Assembly: GCA_025757845.1 (NCBI GenBank)
Contig: CP107211.1
Location: 62,001-126,000, forward strand
Direction: 5' to 3'
DNA: 64,000 nt
From: Oscillospiraceae bacterium
GTDB lineage: Bacteria > Bacillota > Clostridia > Oscillospirales > Ruminococcaceae
Shown piece by piece: positions 1-7,354 of this stretch (positions are counted from its first letter, which is position 1; each line of letters begins with the position of its first letter). Made by a program: the position numbers and the translations under genes. Under the pieces are notes generated by a model that searched no databases, was not told the DNA's origin, and was given only the letters and a program-made list of their open reading frames with translations.

Positions 1-57
1 TCTGCGCTGCTCGGTGCCGTTGACGGCCGGGTAGCTCACGCTCCATTTTTTGATCAT
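1..57 (-). CDS. N-terminus of a possible alpha/beta-hydrolase esterase (partial)
   Basis: Only the first 19 codons lie in the window (start ATG at 57); the rest runs off the left edge. The start MIKKWSVSYPAVNGTEQRR resembles the opening of clostridial putative esterases, where a short strand precedes an RRAYVYLP-like segment. A TTGCTT/TAAACT pair with 17-bp spacing sits upstream on the minus strand near 129-157. The product call is a guess from very little sequence. Confidence 0.3.
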   Translation of the reverse strand, partial: MIKKWSVSYPAVNGTEQRR

Positions 58-208
58 GGTGCTTTTCCCTCTCAATCTTTCCTGCACAGGCACCCCGCCG
101 CTATGCAGGGCTGCCCTTTGTCTGGAATCAGTTTAACACTGTGCAGGAAAGAAAGCAATTGCGCCGGAAAATTTCGGAAATTTGACGGAAGGGCTGCCGC
201 CATGATAC

Positions 209-246
209 AGCAAACGCCGCCGAGCGGATGCCTGGCGGCGCTTGCT
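209..246 (-). terminator. hairpin after ilvE
   Basis: An inverted repeat (209-221 with 234-246, GC-rich core GCCGCC/GGCGGC) lies about 25 bp beyond the ilvE stop. It lacks a clear U-tract, so termination is inferred. Apart from this, 58-272 shows no gene. Confidence 0.4.
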
Positions 247-272
247 AAATTCTGAATGGAGAATTGAGGATA

Positions 273-1349
273 TCAATACTTCTTCTCGACCGGAACGATC
301 CAGCCCTTGGTGTCGGGGATCTTGCCCCACTGCATCCCGGTCATGGTGTCGTACAGCTTCTGGGTGACAGGGCCGATCTTGCCGTCGCCGATGTAAGCGT
401 GCTCGCCCTTCCAGACCAGCTCCTTGACGGGGGACACGACAGCAGCGGTGCCGGTACCGAACACCTCTTCCAGCTTGCCTTCGCGGGCAGCGGCCATGAT
501 GTCGGCAATGGCGATCTTGCCCTCAACGACCTCATAGCCCCAGTCCTTCAGCAGCTCGATGCAGCTGCGGCGGGTGACGCCGGGCAGAACGGTGCCCACG
601 GTGGCAGCAGTGTAGACCTTGCCGTCGATCTTGAACATGATGTTCATGCTGCCGACTTCCTCGACGTACTTCTTCTCGACGCCGTCCAGCCACAGCACCT
701 GTGCGTAGCCCTGCTCCTCGGCCAGCTCACCGGCCTTGATGGAAGCAGCGTAGTTACCGCCGCACTTGGTGAAGCCGGTCAGGCCGGGAGCGGCACGGAT
801 GTACTCGTCTTCCACATAGATGCGCACGGGGTTGATGCCCTCGGCGTAGTAAGCGCCCGACGGTGCGCAGATGATGCAGAAGATATAGTGCTTGGAAGCG
901 TGGACCCCCAGGCCCACGTCATTGGCAAAGATAAAGGGGCGGATGTACAGGGAAGCGCCGTCAGAGTGGGGCACCCAGTCGCGGTCCACATCCACCAGAG
1001 TCTCCACAGCCTGGATGTAATCTTCCACGGGGATCTTGGGGATGCACAGACGGTCGGCAGAATCCTGGAAACGCTTTGCGTTGCAGTCCGGGCGGAACAG
1101 CTGGACGGTGTCATCCGCAGTCCGGTAAGCCTTCATGCCCTCGAAGATCTCCTGAGCATAGTGGAACACGACGGTAGCCGGGTCCAGCTCAAAGGGGCCG
1201 TAGGGGACGATGCGGGCATCGTGCCAGCCCTCGCCCTCGGTGTAGTCCATCACGAACATATGGTCGGTGAACTTCTTGCCAAAGCCAAGGTTATTCTCGT
1301 CCGGCTTCTCCTTGGGAGAAGTGGTACGGGTGATCTTGATATCCAACAT
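273..1349 (-). CDS. ilvE: branched-chain amino acid aminotransferase
   Basis: Class IV PLP-dependent aminotransferase of 358 residues, the usual length. It transfers the amino group between glutamate and the 2-oxo acids of leucine, isoleucine and valine in the cytoplasm. The PLP lysine is Lys195 in GFTKCGGNYAAS. The N-terminal GFGKKFTDHMF and the FEGMKAYR segment are typical of the IlvE branch that resembles eukaryotic BCAT. The frame is open far upstream, but ATG 1349 is chosen because the sequence becomes IlvE-like there and a purine-rich AGAGGGAAA lies just upstream. Monocistronic, with its own promoter. Identity is very likely. Confidence 0.93.
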   Translation of the reverse strand: MLDIKITRTTSPKEKPDENNLGFGKKFTDHMFVMDYTEGEGWHDARIVPYGPFELDPATVVFHYAQEIFEGMKAYRTADDTVQLFRPDCNAKRFQDSADRLCIPKIPVEDYIQAVETLVDVDRDWVPHSDGASLYIRPFIFANDVGLGVHASKHYIFCIICAPSGAYYAEGINPVRIYVEDEYIRAAPGLTGFTKCGGNYAASIKAGELAEEQGYAQVLWLDGVEKKYVEEVGSMNIMFKIDGKVYTAATVGTVLPGVTRRSCIELLKDWGYEVVEGKIAIADIMAAAREGKLEEVFGTGTAAVVSPVKELVWKGEHAYIGDGKIGPVTQKLYDTMTGMQWGKIPDTKGWIVPVEKKY

Positions 1350-1421
1350 GATAAATTTCCCTCTTTCCTGATCACGGGCGCTGCACAGTTCCTGCGCCCG
1401 AAACGCCGAATGTTGTTTTCT

Positions 1422-1449
1422 ATTATAATAGGATGACCAGCTTTTGCAA
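1422..1449 (-). promoter_or_regulatory. ilvE promoter
   Basis: On the minus strand TTGCAA (1444-1449) is followed after 16 bp by a perfect TATAAT (1422-1427), about 75 bp upstream of the ilvE start. No T-box or other leader was recognised. Confidence 0.65.
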
Positions 1450-1510
1450 GGAATCGCAAAATCTTTCATCTTTGGGACGGGTAAGTTGCGCCAAATTATG
1501 AGCAGATGTG

Positions 1511-1539
1511 TGTGCAAACTGCTAAAAAAATGATACAAT
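1511..1539 (+). promoter_or_regulatory. extended -10 promoter for the HAD gene
   Basis: TGATACAAT gives an extended -10 (TACAAT at 1534-1539), with a poor -35 (TGTGCA at 1511-1516, 17-bp spacer). It lies 45 bp upstream of the start codon at 1584. Confidence 0.45.
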
Positions 1540-1583
1540 AGGGGTACAAACCGTGTTTTTGACCCGGAAAGGAGTTTTGTTTT

Positions 1584-2237
1584 ATGATCCAGGGCGTCAT
1601 TTTTGATATGGATGGCCTGATGTTCGACACCGAGCGCATCTGGGCCACCCTGTGGGAACCCGCACTGGCCGGGCTGGGCCTTTCTTATAAGGAGGGGCTG
1701 GACGAAGCCGCCCGCGGCACCGCAGGCGACTCCATGCGGGCGGTGCTGCGCCGGTTCTATGGGCCGGACTGCGACCCCGACCGCATCATCGAGGCCCTGC
1801 ACAAGCAGGGTGAGACGGCCTTTCTGGCCCCGCCGCCCAAAAAGCCCGGCCTGGACGAAATCCTGGCCTGGCTGGAGCAGCGGCACATCCCCATGGTGGT
1901 GGCCTCGTCCAGCCGCATGGCCTCCATCCGGCATCATCTGGACAGCTGGGGCCTGACCCACTACTTCAAGGCCGTCATCAGCGGGGAGCAGTTCACCAGC
2001 TCCAAGCCGGACCCGGAGATCTTCTACCGGGCCGCCGAGATGCTGGGCACAAAGCCGGAGCACACCCTGGTGCTGGAGGACAGCTACAACGGCGTGCGCG
2101 CCGGGGCCGCCGGCGGTTTTGTGACCGTGATGGTGCCGGACCTTGCCCAGCCGGACGACGAGATGCGCCGCCTGTACACCGCCGAGTGCGCCAGCCTGCA
2201 CGAGGTGCGCCGGATGCTGGAGGAAGGCCGGCTGTAA
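1584..2237 (+). CDS. HAD-superfamily phosphatase, beta-phosphoglucomutase-like
   Basis: A 217-residue cytosolic hydrolase of HAD subfamily IA. Motif I is FDMDGLMFD, with nucleophile Asp8 and acid/base Asp10. Motif II is the SSS region near residue 110, motif III the lysine in SSKPDPEIF, and motif IV LEDSYNGVRAG. The cap inserted after motif I is helical, as in PgmB/GS1-type enzymes that dephosphorylate or isomerise sugar phosphates; the substrate cannot be read from sequence. AAAGGAG precedes the ATG. The stop codon abuts a broken antisense acyltransferase fragment, so the gene lies at the edge of rearranged DNA. Confidence 0.85.
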   Translation: MIQGVIFDMDGLMFDTERIWATLWEPALAGLGLSYKEGLDEAARGTAGDSMRAVLRRFYGPDCDPDRIIEALHKQGETAFLAPPPKKPGLDEILAWLEQRHIPMVVASSSRMASIRHHLDSWGLTHYFKAVISGEQFTSSKPDPEIFYRAAEMLGTKPEHTLVLEDSYNGVRAGAAGGFVTVMVPDLAQPDDEMRRLYTAECASLHEVRRMLEEGRL

Positions 2238-2500
2238 GGGTTTCGTCTTTCACGACCGCCGGGACGATGCCCCGCCGCACCAGACCGGTCACGAATCGTT
2301 TCTCCACCCCGGCTTCCTTTCCCCGCCGGGTGATGGTCAGGCTCAGGGTATCGCCCACCGATACGATGCCGCAGTTGTAGGGGGAGTGCGCCCGGGGTGT
2401 CAGCAGAAAATCCAGCCGCACGAGCTCCCGCCGGACCGCATCCGGGAAGGAGACCTGCCCCAGATTGGAGATCGTGATGCAGGAGCTGTGCCCGGCGCAG
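2238..2500 (-). pseudogene. C-terminal fragment of an alcohol acetyltransferase/condensation-type protein
   Basis: Read on the minus strand, a segment containing TISNLGQVSFPD, SPYNCGIVSVGDTLSLTITR and VEKRFVTGLVRRGI matches the C-terminal end of Firmicute alcohol acetyltransferase-like (condensation-fold) proteins. The upstream catalytic part is missing, and the frame runs through without a stop into the antisense of the neighbouring HAD gene. It is a decayed remnant. The breakpoint near 2500 coincides with the start of an integrase-tail remnant on the other strand. Confidence 0.5.
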
Positions 2501-2505
2501 GAAAT

Positions 2506-2617
2506 CCCGCAGCAGGTCGGTGGCGAACCCACCATCTCCATGACGGCTCTTTTGGAATTGCTCAAGGATGCCGACCCGGAAATGAAGGCAAAACTGCGCT
2601 TGGCACTGCTCACCTGA
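2506..2617 (+). pseudogene. C-terminal tail of a lost tyrosine integrase
   Basis: An open stretch ending MTALLELLKDADPEMKAKL... and a TGA at 2615-2617 has the same character as the tail of the intact integrase (MILEAIRQMDAEERREL). Each tail is followed at about 110 bp by the same 29-bp sequence (2725-2753 and 23057-23085) and by clustered GTGCA motifs. The parallel layout, more than the weak similarity, suggests this is the right end of an older related element. Confidence 0.4.
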
Positions 2618-2724
2618 TGCAAAAAAGGGCACTGATTGCAATGCAATGCAGCGCCCTACATCATCGGACATGGATAACACCCACCGTGCAAAAACCGTGC
2701 AGAAACCGTGCACCCATGGCTTAC

Positions 2725-2753
2725 AAAACAAAAAAGCCATGAAATCTTTCGAT
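2725..2753 (+). repeat. relic element right-end repeat (copy 1)
   Basis: A 29-bp sequence identical to 23057-23085, where it lies 15 bp inside the tRNA-Arg end of the element. Here it sits outside the left attachment site and no tRNA piece follows directly. The upstream CATGGCTT pairs with its AAGCCATG to make a small hairpin. GTGCA motifs at 2689-2712 match the arm-like motifs of the intact right end. Confidence 0.65.
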
Positions 2754-2995
2754 CCACAGCTTCCACGGTAGACATTCCTAACCATTGGGACCCGCAGGCT
2801 AAGCAACAGCAACGGGTTGCGTTAGCTGATTTTTCCGCAGCCCCTTGGCAGGGCTTTGAAAAATCAGAACGCGGCCCCAACAATTCCTCCCTGTTTCAGC
2901 CGCAGGCTGCGGTCGTCGTTGTTGCACTGGGCTGATTGCTTACGGCGCTGTGCGCCGCCGCCTTGTTCGAGCCCCTTCCATCGTGCAGACAAAAA
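2754..2995. other. noncoding flank with hairpin and inverted tRNA fragment
   Basis: No gene is supported here. A 10-bp perfect stem (2826-2835 with 2858-2867) encloses a second short stem. At about 2967-2990 the plus strand reads GTTCGAGCCCCTTCCATCG, a slightly mutated copy of the tRNA-Arg 3' end in the orientation opposite to the attachment repeat at 3030. Together with the terminator between them the two form a long palindrome centred near 3012. Confidence 0.5.
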
Positions 2996-3028
2996 GAAAA
3001 ACCAGTACACAACGTGTACTGGTTTTTC
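2996..3028 (-). terminator. original tRNA-Arg terminator, now separated from its tRNA
   Basis: A 15-bp perfect stem (2996-3010 with 3014-3028) with a 3-nt loop and a following U-run on the minus strand lies immediately 3' of the duplicated tRNA end at 3030. It is best read as the native terminator of tRNA-Arg, cut off from it when the 20-kb element integrated. Confidence 0.75.
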
Positions 3029-3029
3029 T

Positions 3030-3074
3030 TGGTGCGATGGAAGGGACTCGAACCCCCGGCCTACTGATTCGTAG
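3030..3074. repeat. attL: duplicated 3' half of tRNA-Arg
   Basis: These 45 bp are identical to 23100-23144, the 3' half of the intact tRNA-Arg from the CCA end to the edge of the anticodon loop; identity stops at 3075. This is the expected footprint of a tyrosine integrase that crosses over in the anticodon stem-loop and restores the gene at the other end. Confidence 0.9.
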
Positions 3075-3170
3075 GAACCGAATGGCACATTTTGTCCATT
3101 TCATCATTTGACGTTAAAGCGTCATTTTAATCGAATCACCGTTATTTTATCGTTGTTATTCTGTTGCATT

Positions 3171-3245
3171 CTTTGCATTGCTTGCACGTCTTTGCACCTG
3201 TTATCCATCCTTGCGATGTGCAGAAAATGTGCAAAAGTGTGCAGA
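3171..3245. repeat. left-end integrase arm-type motifs
   Basis: The 19-mer ATGTGCAAAAGTGTGCAGA (3227-3245) is identical to 23028-23046 at the right end. The motif at 3171-3188, read on the minus strand, matches 22979-22996 with one or two changes. Shared motifs near both ends of an integrating element are typical of integrase arm or excisionase sites. 3075-3426 otherwise holds no gene. Confidence 0.6.
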
Positions 3246-3426
3246 GCCAAAATCAGCCCGGCAAAACAGGCTGTTTCGCACAGCCCCAAAAGCTGGATTT
3301 CAACGGTATTTATTGTGCAAAATCTTCCAGTTTTATCCAAACAACAATCTTACATGAGACACCGGTTCTATGGCAGGGTTTAGGACATCCGAACAGACAC
3401 CGTTTGATATAGAAATGAGGTTCACC

Positions 3427-3675
3427 ATGAATAAATTGCTTACCTGCCGCTATAACATGGACACCAACCAAATGGAAGCCCGGTTCGAGGATGGCACCAC
3501 TCTTGCCATCGACTGCATCGCCGTCGAGGATGAGTACGGCAACACCCCGGCACAGCGGGCAGAGCTGGACTGGCTGCTGTATAATAAGCCCTTGGAGTAT
3601 GCACAGATGGTGCTGAGAGGGGAGATGAAGCGTTATCTTTCTCTCGGCTGCGACCACGGCAGGCCGGAGAATTGA
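3427..3675 (+). CDS. small conserved protein, DUF6061-like
   Basis: An 82-residue acidic protein beginning MNKLLTCRYNMDTNQMEARF and containing ELDWLLYNKPLEYAQMVL. This pattern recurs in small DUF6061-type proteins of gut Firmicutes, usually near mobile elements; no function is known. ATG 3427 is preferred over the upstream in-frame start because GAGG lies just before it and conservation starts there. It is the first gene inside the left attachment site and has its own terminator. Confidence 0.6.
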   Translation: MNKLLTCRYNMDTNQMEARFEDGTTLAIDCIAVEDEYGNTPAQRAELDWLLYNKPLEYAQMVLRGEMKRYLSLGCDHGRPEN

Positions 3676-3679
3676 GCCG

Positions 3680-3722
3680 CAGAAAACGCGCGGCAAAAAT
3701 GCTAATCGCGCGGCGCGCGTTT
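3680..3722 (+). terminator. terminator of the small DUF6061-like gene
   Basis: AAAACGCGCG pairs with CGCGCGTTTTT across 3680-3722 directly after the stop codon, ending in a T-run on the plus strand. Confidence 0.6.
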
Positions 3723-3723
3723 T

Positions 3724-3774
3724 TCAGCGCAAATTCAGCGTAAATCAAACTTTCAGCGTAAAAGTCAGCGTAAA
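3724..3774 (+). repeat. four short direct repeats TCAGCGYAAA
   Basis: TCAGCGCAAA at 3724 and TCAGCGTAAA at 3735, 3753 and 3765 form a compact cluster with 11-, 18- and 12-bp offsets between two converging genes. The spacing resembles a protein-binding iteron array; no replication protein gene is adjacent, so the role is unknown. Confidence 0.6.
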
Positions 3775-3777
3775 TTT

Positions 3778-4086
3778 TCACTTCACGCTTTTGTACTTCG
3801 TTCCTCGGCCTACGCCATCAGGCTGCAAGATTCCGTCCTTGCACATCTGGTGCAGGATATAATAGGTTTGATTCTTATTAAACCCACACAGCTCTTGAGC
3901 TTTCTGATTCGTAATCGACGGCTTATGCTTCAGATATTCGAGAATCCGATCCTTTGCTTGAATCTGGCTGACCGTCTTATCCTGCACATAGGCCACATCG
4001 GTTTTCACCGTTTCGTAGACCTTGAGGGACAGCATATAGGTCTTGCCGTTGAGTTCCAGAAGCACTTCGTCCCGGCAACCACACAC
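3778..4086 (-). CDS. small winged-helix DNA-binding protein
   Basis: A 102-residue protein with a predicted winged helix in its second half (residues about 45-100: ILEYLKHKPSITNQKAQELC, then NQTYYILHQMCKDGIL). This arrangement is known from the C-terminal domains of AlbA/RecG-like ATP-binding regulators, so it may be a detached tail of one. GTG 4086 is chosen because AGGAG lies 10 nt upstream. The N-terminal half (VLLELNGKTYMLSLKVYET) looks like a small beta domain. A role as element-borne regulator is inferred. Confidence 0.5.
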   Translation of the reverse strand: MCGCRDEVLLELNGKTYMLSLKVYETVKTDVAYVQDKTVSQIQAKDRILEYLKHKPSITNQKAQELCGFNKNQTYYILHQMCKDGILQPDGVGRGTKYKSVK

Positions 4087-4108
4087 AGAAATATTACTCC
4101 TGATATGG

Positions 4109-4152
4109 TAAAGCCCACAGACCGGATTTTATATCCAGCTTGTGGGCTTTGC
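4109..4152 (-). terminator. hairpin after the 147-residue gene
   Basis: AAAGCCCACA (from 4109) pairs with TGTGGGCTTT (to 4152) in the gap between two minus-strand genes. The T-run is short on both strands. Confidence 0.5.
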
Positions 4153-4172
4153 TTATTTTCAGCTATCCTGTT

Positions 4173-4616
4173 TTACGCAAACATTGCATCTAGCTCTTTA
4201 TCGGTAAACATTTTGGACTGCTTCAGCAAACTTTTAACGCACTCTCGGAATGCTTCTTTGTTCACCGTTTTCAACGCAGTATCCTTGTACACCAGCGTGA
4301 TAACACAATGTAGCTGCTGGATAAGGTCAACGGCAGAGAGCTGTGCATAGGTGTTCCCATCTACAAGCTGTATCCGAACATCCCGGAAACGCGACCAATC
4401 CCGTCCGTACTGGCAGATGTACTGCTGAATCGTATTCCGCATGACATCTATGTTGCCAGATTCTATTGCCATCCGCGCCTGCTTGCATTTTTTCTCAGCC
4501 GTGTCAGCAATCGCGTGTGTCAGCTTTGCGGCTTTGACAACGCACTTTTCAAATTGCTCTACCTTATCAGCGTATTGCGATTGAATTTTGATGTACTGTA
4601 GTTGGTTGTTGTCCAT
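4173..4616 (-). CDS. hypothetical helical protein
   Basis: A 147-residue protein, mostly helical and rich in Lys and Gln, with no domain I recognise. AAAGGAGGG precedes ATG 4616, which is preferred over an upstream in-frame start. Cysteines are scattered without a metal-binding pattern. It lies among small AT-richer genes of the left island arm and is probably element-borne. Confidence 0.5.
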   Translation of the reverse strand: MDNNQLQYIKIQSQYADKVEQFEKCVVKAAKLTHAIADTAEKKCKQARMAIESGNIDVMRNTIQQYICQYGRDWSRFRDVRIQLVDGNTYAQLSAVDLIQQLHCVITLVYKDTALKTVNKEAFRECVKSLLKQSKMFTDKELDAMFA

Positions 4617-4787
4617 AGCACAACCCTCCTTTCTGGTTGGTATTATTATACCACAATTTTCCAATTTTATCTACATGGATTTTCCGACAATTTCTCAAAT
4701 AATTCGACGTAATATCACTTTATATTTGATTTCTGTTGTAAAAAATGGAGCGCACAGTTGTAAACTGTACGCCCCATTTTAGGTTAT

Positions 4788-5048
4788 TTAGCGATTCTTG
4801 TCAGACTGCGAGAGAACGCTGCCTGCAAGAGTTTTGGTCGTGCTGCTGTATTTCGGGCTATTCAAAGCTGCCGATGCAACGCCTTCCATTTTCTTTCCCG
4901 TCTGATGACCGCTCTTTGCCAGCGCAACCGCACTTTTCACCGCAAGCTCTTTCCGCTGCCGGTAGTCCTTGCACTTCACCCACGACTTAAACTCCTGCCG
5001 GGTGCTTTCCCCTGCAGCAATCATTTTGCGGAGTGCTTGTTCGGTCAT
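4788..5048 (-). CDS. small basic hypothetical protein
   Basis: An 86-residue lysine-rich protein starting MTEQALRKMIAAGESTRQEF. The ATG overlaps the stop of the upstream membrane protein gene (ATGA at 5045-5048), so the two are translationally coupled. The ESTRQEFK segment faintly recalls the start of AlbA_2/Schlafen-type domains, but the rest does not continue that fold. Function unknown. Confidence 0.45.
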   Translation of the reverse strand: MTEQALRKMIAAGESTRQEFKSWVKCKDYRQRKELAVKSAVALAKSGHQTGKKMEGVASAALNSPKYSSTTKTLAGSVLSQSDKNR

Positions 5049-5590
5049 GATTGGGACCTCCCCTCTTTTTTATTGTGCTTTTCAGCTTCATCTAAATATT
5101 GCTGAATGGTTTTGGGTGATTTGAATATATAGTACGTTCCAGCCGTATCTTGAACAAAGAACGGAACTTTTTTATCTCTTGGATAATTACTCAAATTTTG
5201 AAGTTGCATTATAAACTTATCTTTTTTCCACGCGAAGGAAACGCATTGTTCTATATCTAGTTCTGCCGGGAGCTTAGTAATTCCTGCTGGTGTTGGCTCT
5301 TGAAGTATAACCCATTTATAACCATCTGGAAGTTTTATACCATAACTGCTGATAATGATTTTTCGGTTTCCAGTATTTACAACTTCGAGCGATACATACT
5401 GGCATTTATCTGCAAGTTCCAAAGAACCACCAAACGCATAAATTACGCTTTCATTAAACGTAATCTTAACCTTTTTGCGATTTTGATACCTTGTTTGCCA
5501 AAGTGCTATAATTGCGGCAAAAGCAGTGGCAATCGCACTTGCAGCTTGCCAAAACATTCCCCAATCAAACCCTGCTTCAACAGGTTTCAT
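5045..5590 (-). CDS. single-pass membrane protein, hypothetical
   Basis: A 181-residue protein with one N-terminal transmembrane helix (about residues 10-30, MFWQAASAIATAFAAIIALW), then a basic patch and a soluble beta-rich domain. This shape is common in small phage or mobile-element membrane proteins and in partners of membrane-linked defence proteins, but no family is clear. It heads a coupled pair with the 86-residue gene. The DNA is visibly more AT-rich than the core genes, which fits acquisition. Confidence 0.5.
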   Translation of the reverse strand: MKPVEAGFDWGMFWQAASAIATAFAAIIALWQTRYQNRKKVKITFNESVIYAFGGSLELADKCQYVSLEVVNTGNRKIIISSYGIKLPDGYKWVILQEPTPAGITKLPAELDIEQCVSFAWKKDKFIMQLQNLSNYPRDKKVPFFVQDTAGTYYIFKSPKTIQQYLDEAEKHNKKEGRSQS

Positions 5591-5625
5591 TTTCGTTCTC
5601 CCTGCATTTCAGAAATCCAGTTTAT

Positions 5626-6390
5626 TTAATAATGCTCTTTTCGTAATACTTTTTCATTTAACGCATTGAAAATCATTCTTTCATTATTGGAACATCTTCC
5701 ATTTTCCAGTCCTTCTTGAATATACCGTTTCATTTCTCCTGGTGTAATATATTCATTCTTTTCTGATTCCATTAAATCATACGGAGCAAAGGCAATTTCA
5801 TTCCAGCTTTTCATTGTGTATGTACGAAAGCAAGGGATGCACTTATCTTTGCAGAGTTTAACCAGCACCTTTCGTTTATCCAAGCTCATATTCTCGCCGA
5901 TAATAATTCCAACCAATTCTGACACTTCATAATTCAAAAATCCGGCATCTTCATTTTGAATTAACCGCCATTCATTTTCATACGCCCAATCTTTATGCTT
6001 AAAACGGAGCGATTCTTCAATCGCTTCTGACGGTATGTCCTCGTCCATAAAATCCTCATCAGATAAGCTAAATGTAATATCCGTATAAATTATAGGCTCA
6101 ATCTTTGAAAATGTCTTTTTTGTTGAATAAATCAAACAACAGCCAGAGTATCCACTAGCATAATGCGCCCACATAATCGGTGAATCAGGAATTGCAGAAA
6201 CCGAAAGAATTCTATACCTATTTTGCCACTCTTCTATAATAGGGTGTACTTTTCCGCAATCAAAAGTATATCCAGCCCCCACACAATCCAAATACACTTG
6301 TAAGGCATTTGCTTCCATGGGGTCATTCAGCATAGAAGGCTTTGGCAAATGTGAAATCTTTGAATTATACGAAAAAGTCCTTGCAGTCAG
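5626..6390 (-). pseudogene. DUF2971-family protein, 5'-truncated
   Basis: The reading frame carries the DUF2971 hallmarks: PSMLNDPMEAN near the start, IMWAHYASGYSGCCLIY in the middle, and AYENEWRLI. Homologues have about 20-30 more residues before the NDP motif. Here the frame stays open upstream only to a stop at 6403-6405 without a good start codon, ending inside the excisionase-like gene on the other strand. A TTG at 6348 could initiate a shortened product. DUF2971 proteins are frequent in mobile and defence regions; function is unknown. Confidence 0.6.
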
Positions 6391-6632
6391 ACTCGAATCC
6401 GGCTATAACGGAGGTGGTCACTCGAACCAATGCCGTCAAGTCTCCGACCAACAGCCCTGAGACCACAAAGCTGGTGTACACAGTAAAGGAGGTCGCGCAG
6501 ATGCTGGCCATCAGCCAGCGTGCCGCCTACAACCTGTGCAACAGCACCACCGAGTTCCGTGTCCTGCGGGCAGGCGGAAGCATCCGCATCCCGAAAGACA
6601 GCTTCGATACGTGGCTCCACCGGGCAGCTTGA
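6342..6632 (+). CDS. excisionase-like helix-turn-helix protein (relic copy)
   Basis: The C-terminal half (VYTVKEVAQMLAISQRAAYN, then SIRIPKDSFDTWL) is a MerR/Xis-type helix-turn-helix closely related to the intact excisionase at 21232-21531. The N-terminal half differs, and the only early starts are TTG 6342 or GTG 6351, so its 5' end may be hybrid or cut by the rearrangement that truncated the DUF2971 gene. It directly precedes an integrase stump, the same order as the intact pair. Confidence 0.6.
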   Translation: MANVKSLNYTKKSLQSDSNPAITEVVTRTNAVKSPTNSPETTKLVYTVKEVAQMLAISQRAAYNLCNSTTEFRVLRAGGSIRIPKDSFDTWLHRAA

Positions 6633-6647
6633 TAAGGAGGCAAATCT

Positions 6648-6857
6648 ATGGCATATATCACGAAACGCGGCAGCTCCTATGGTGTCCGCTATACTTACCA
6701 AGACGAGCAGGGTAAAAACTGCAACAAATGGGAAAGTTTTTCTACAAAAGAGGAGGCAACAAATCGCAAAAAACAAATCGAACATGAACTTGCAAACGGA
6801 ACGTTTCTGATTCCATCCACGGAGAAAGTGCATCGTTCCAGCTTTCCACCGGAATAG
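6648..6857 (+). pseudogene. integrase N-terminal stump
   Basis: The first 50-55 residues (MAYITKRGSSYGVRYTY through ELANGTFLIP) are the arm-binding AP2-like domain of a tyrosine integrase, paralogous to the intact integrase at 21546. Homology stops near 6815 and the frame ends at 6857 in unrelated DNA. The catalytic domain is missing. It marks a second, decayed element of the same family. Confidence 0.75.
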
Positions 6858-7020
6858 CCGCAAACAGAAAGTGGTGCGCACTCTGTGCAATAGCGGTAAC
6901 CTCGCTTTCCATGCTTTGCAGCTCATGTTCACCGGTCATTTGGAGCAGTAGGTATTCTGCATGGGCTTCGCCGTAAATGCGGCAAGGTCTGTTCCCGATT
7001 TGCATTATCTGTGCAGTCAC
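6815..7020 (-). pseudogene. N-terminal fragment of a putative esterase
   Basis: From GTG 7020, with AGGAGG at 7029-7034, the minus strand reads about 68 residues: a short opening strand, then HHFLFAAIPVESWNDALSPW, a pattern of bacterial alpha/beta-hydrolase esterases. It is cut off near 6815 at the junction with the integrase stump, so it lacks the catalytic Ser, Asp and His. The intact ribosome-binding site shows that the breakpoint fell inside a once functional gene. Confidence 0.5.
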
Positions 7021-7115
7021 TGTAGCAGCCTCCTGACAAAATTTTGGTAAGCCCAGTATAGCAACTGAAAAATCATTTTGCAATTCGAAAGGCGTTCGCA
7101 TTCGCAGCAAGCAGT

Positions 7116-7316
7116 GCAAGTTGGTACCAACTTGCGATTTTTGAATCGGATTTTTTAAAATCCAATTTCAAAATGCTTGTTGGGAAATCCCAAACCCTTT
7201 CAGATCTGCACCGTACCGATGCAGGCTGCGCGTTTTTACAAAACGCTTTTTAGTGCGCCGTAGAAGCGCGCAGCCATCACGGAAGCATGATAATTACAGG
7301 GTTTGAGGTTTCCCAA
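7116..7316. other. highly structured noncoding block (RNA or MITE-like)
   Basis: 7116-7135 is a perfect 20-bp palindrome. From 7170 to 7316 stems nest: TTGGGAAA with TTTCCCAA (7170-7177/7309-7316), AAACCCT with AGGGTTT (7192-7198/7298-7304), and GGCTGCGCG with CGCGCAGCC (7224-7232/7267-7275). No ORF fits. It could be a structured RNA or a small nonautonomous transposon; direction is undetermined. Nothing else is seen in 7021-7354. Confidence 0.5.
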
Positions 7317-7354
7317 TAAGTGCGCAGATGTATATACGTCTGCATTGCTTAAGA

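Noticed and set aside
2754..2995. A second intact tRNA gene
   Set aside because: Only about 20 bp match the tRNA-Arg 3' end; no anticodon or D arm follows.
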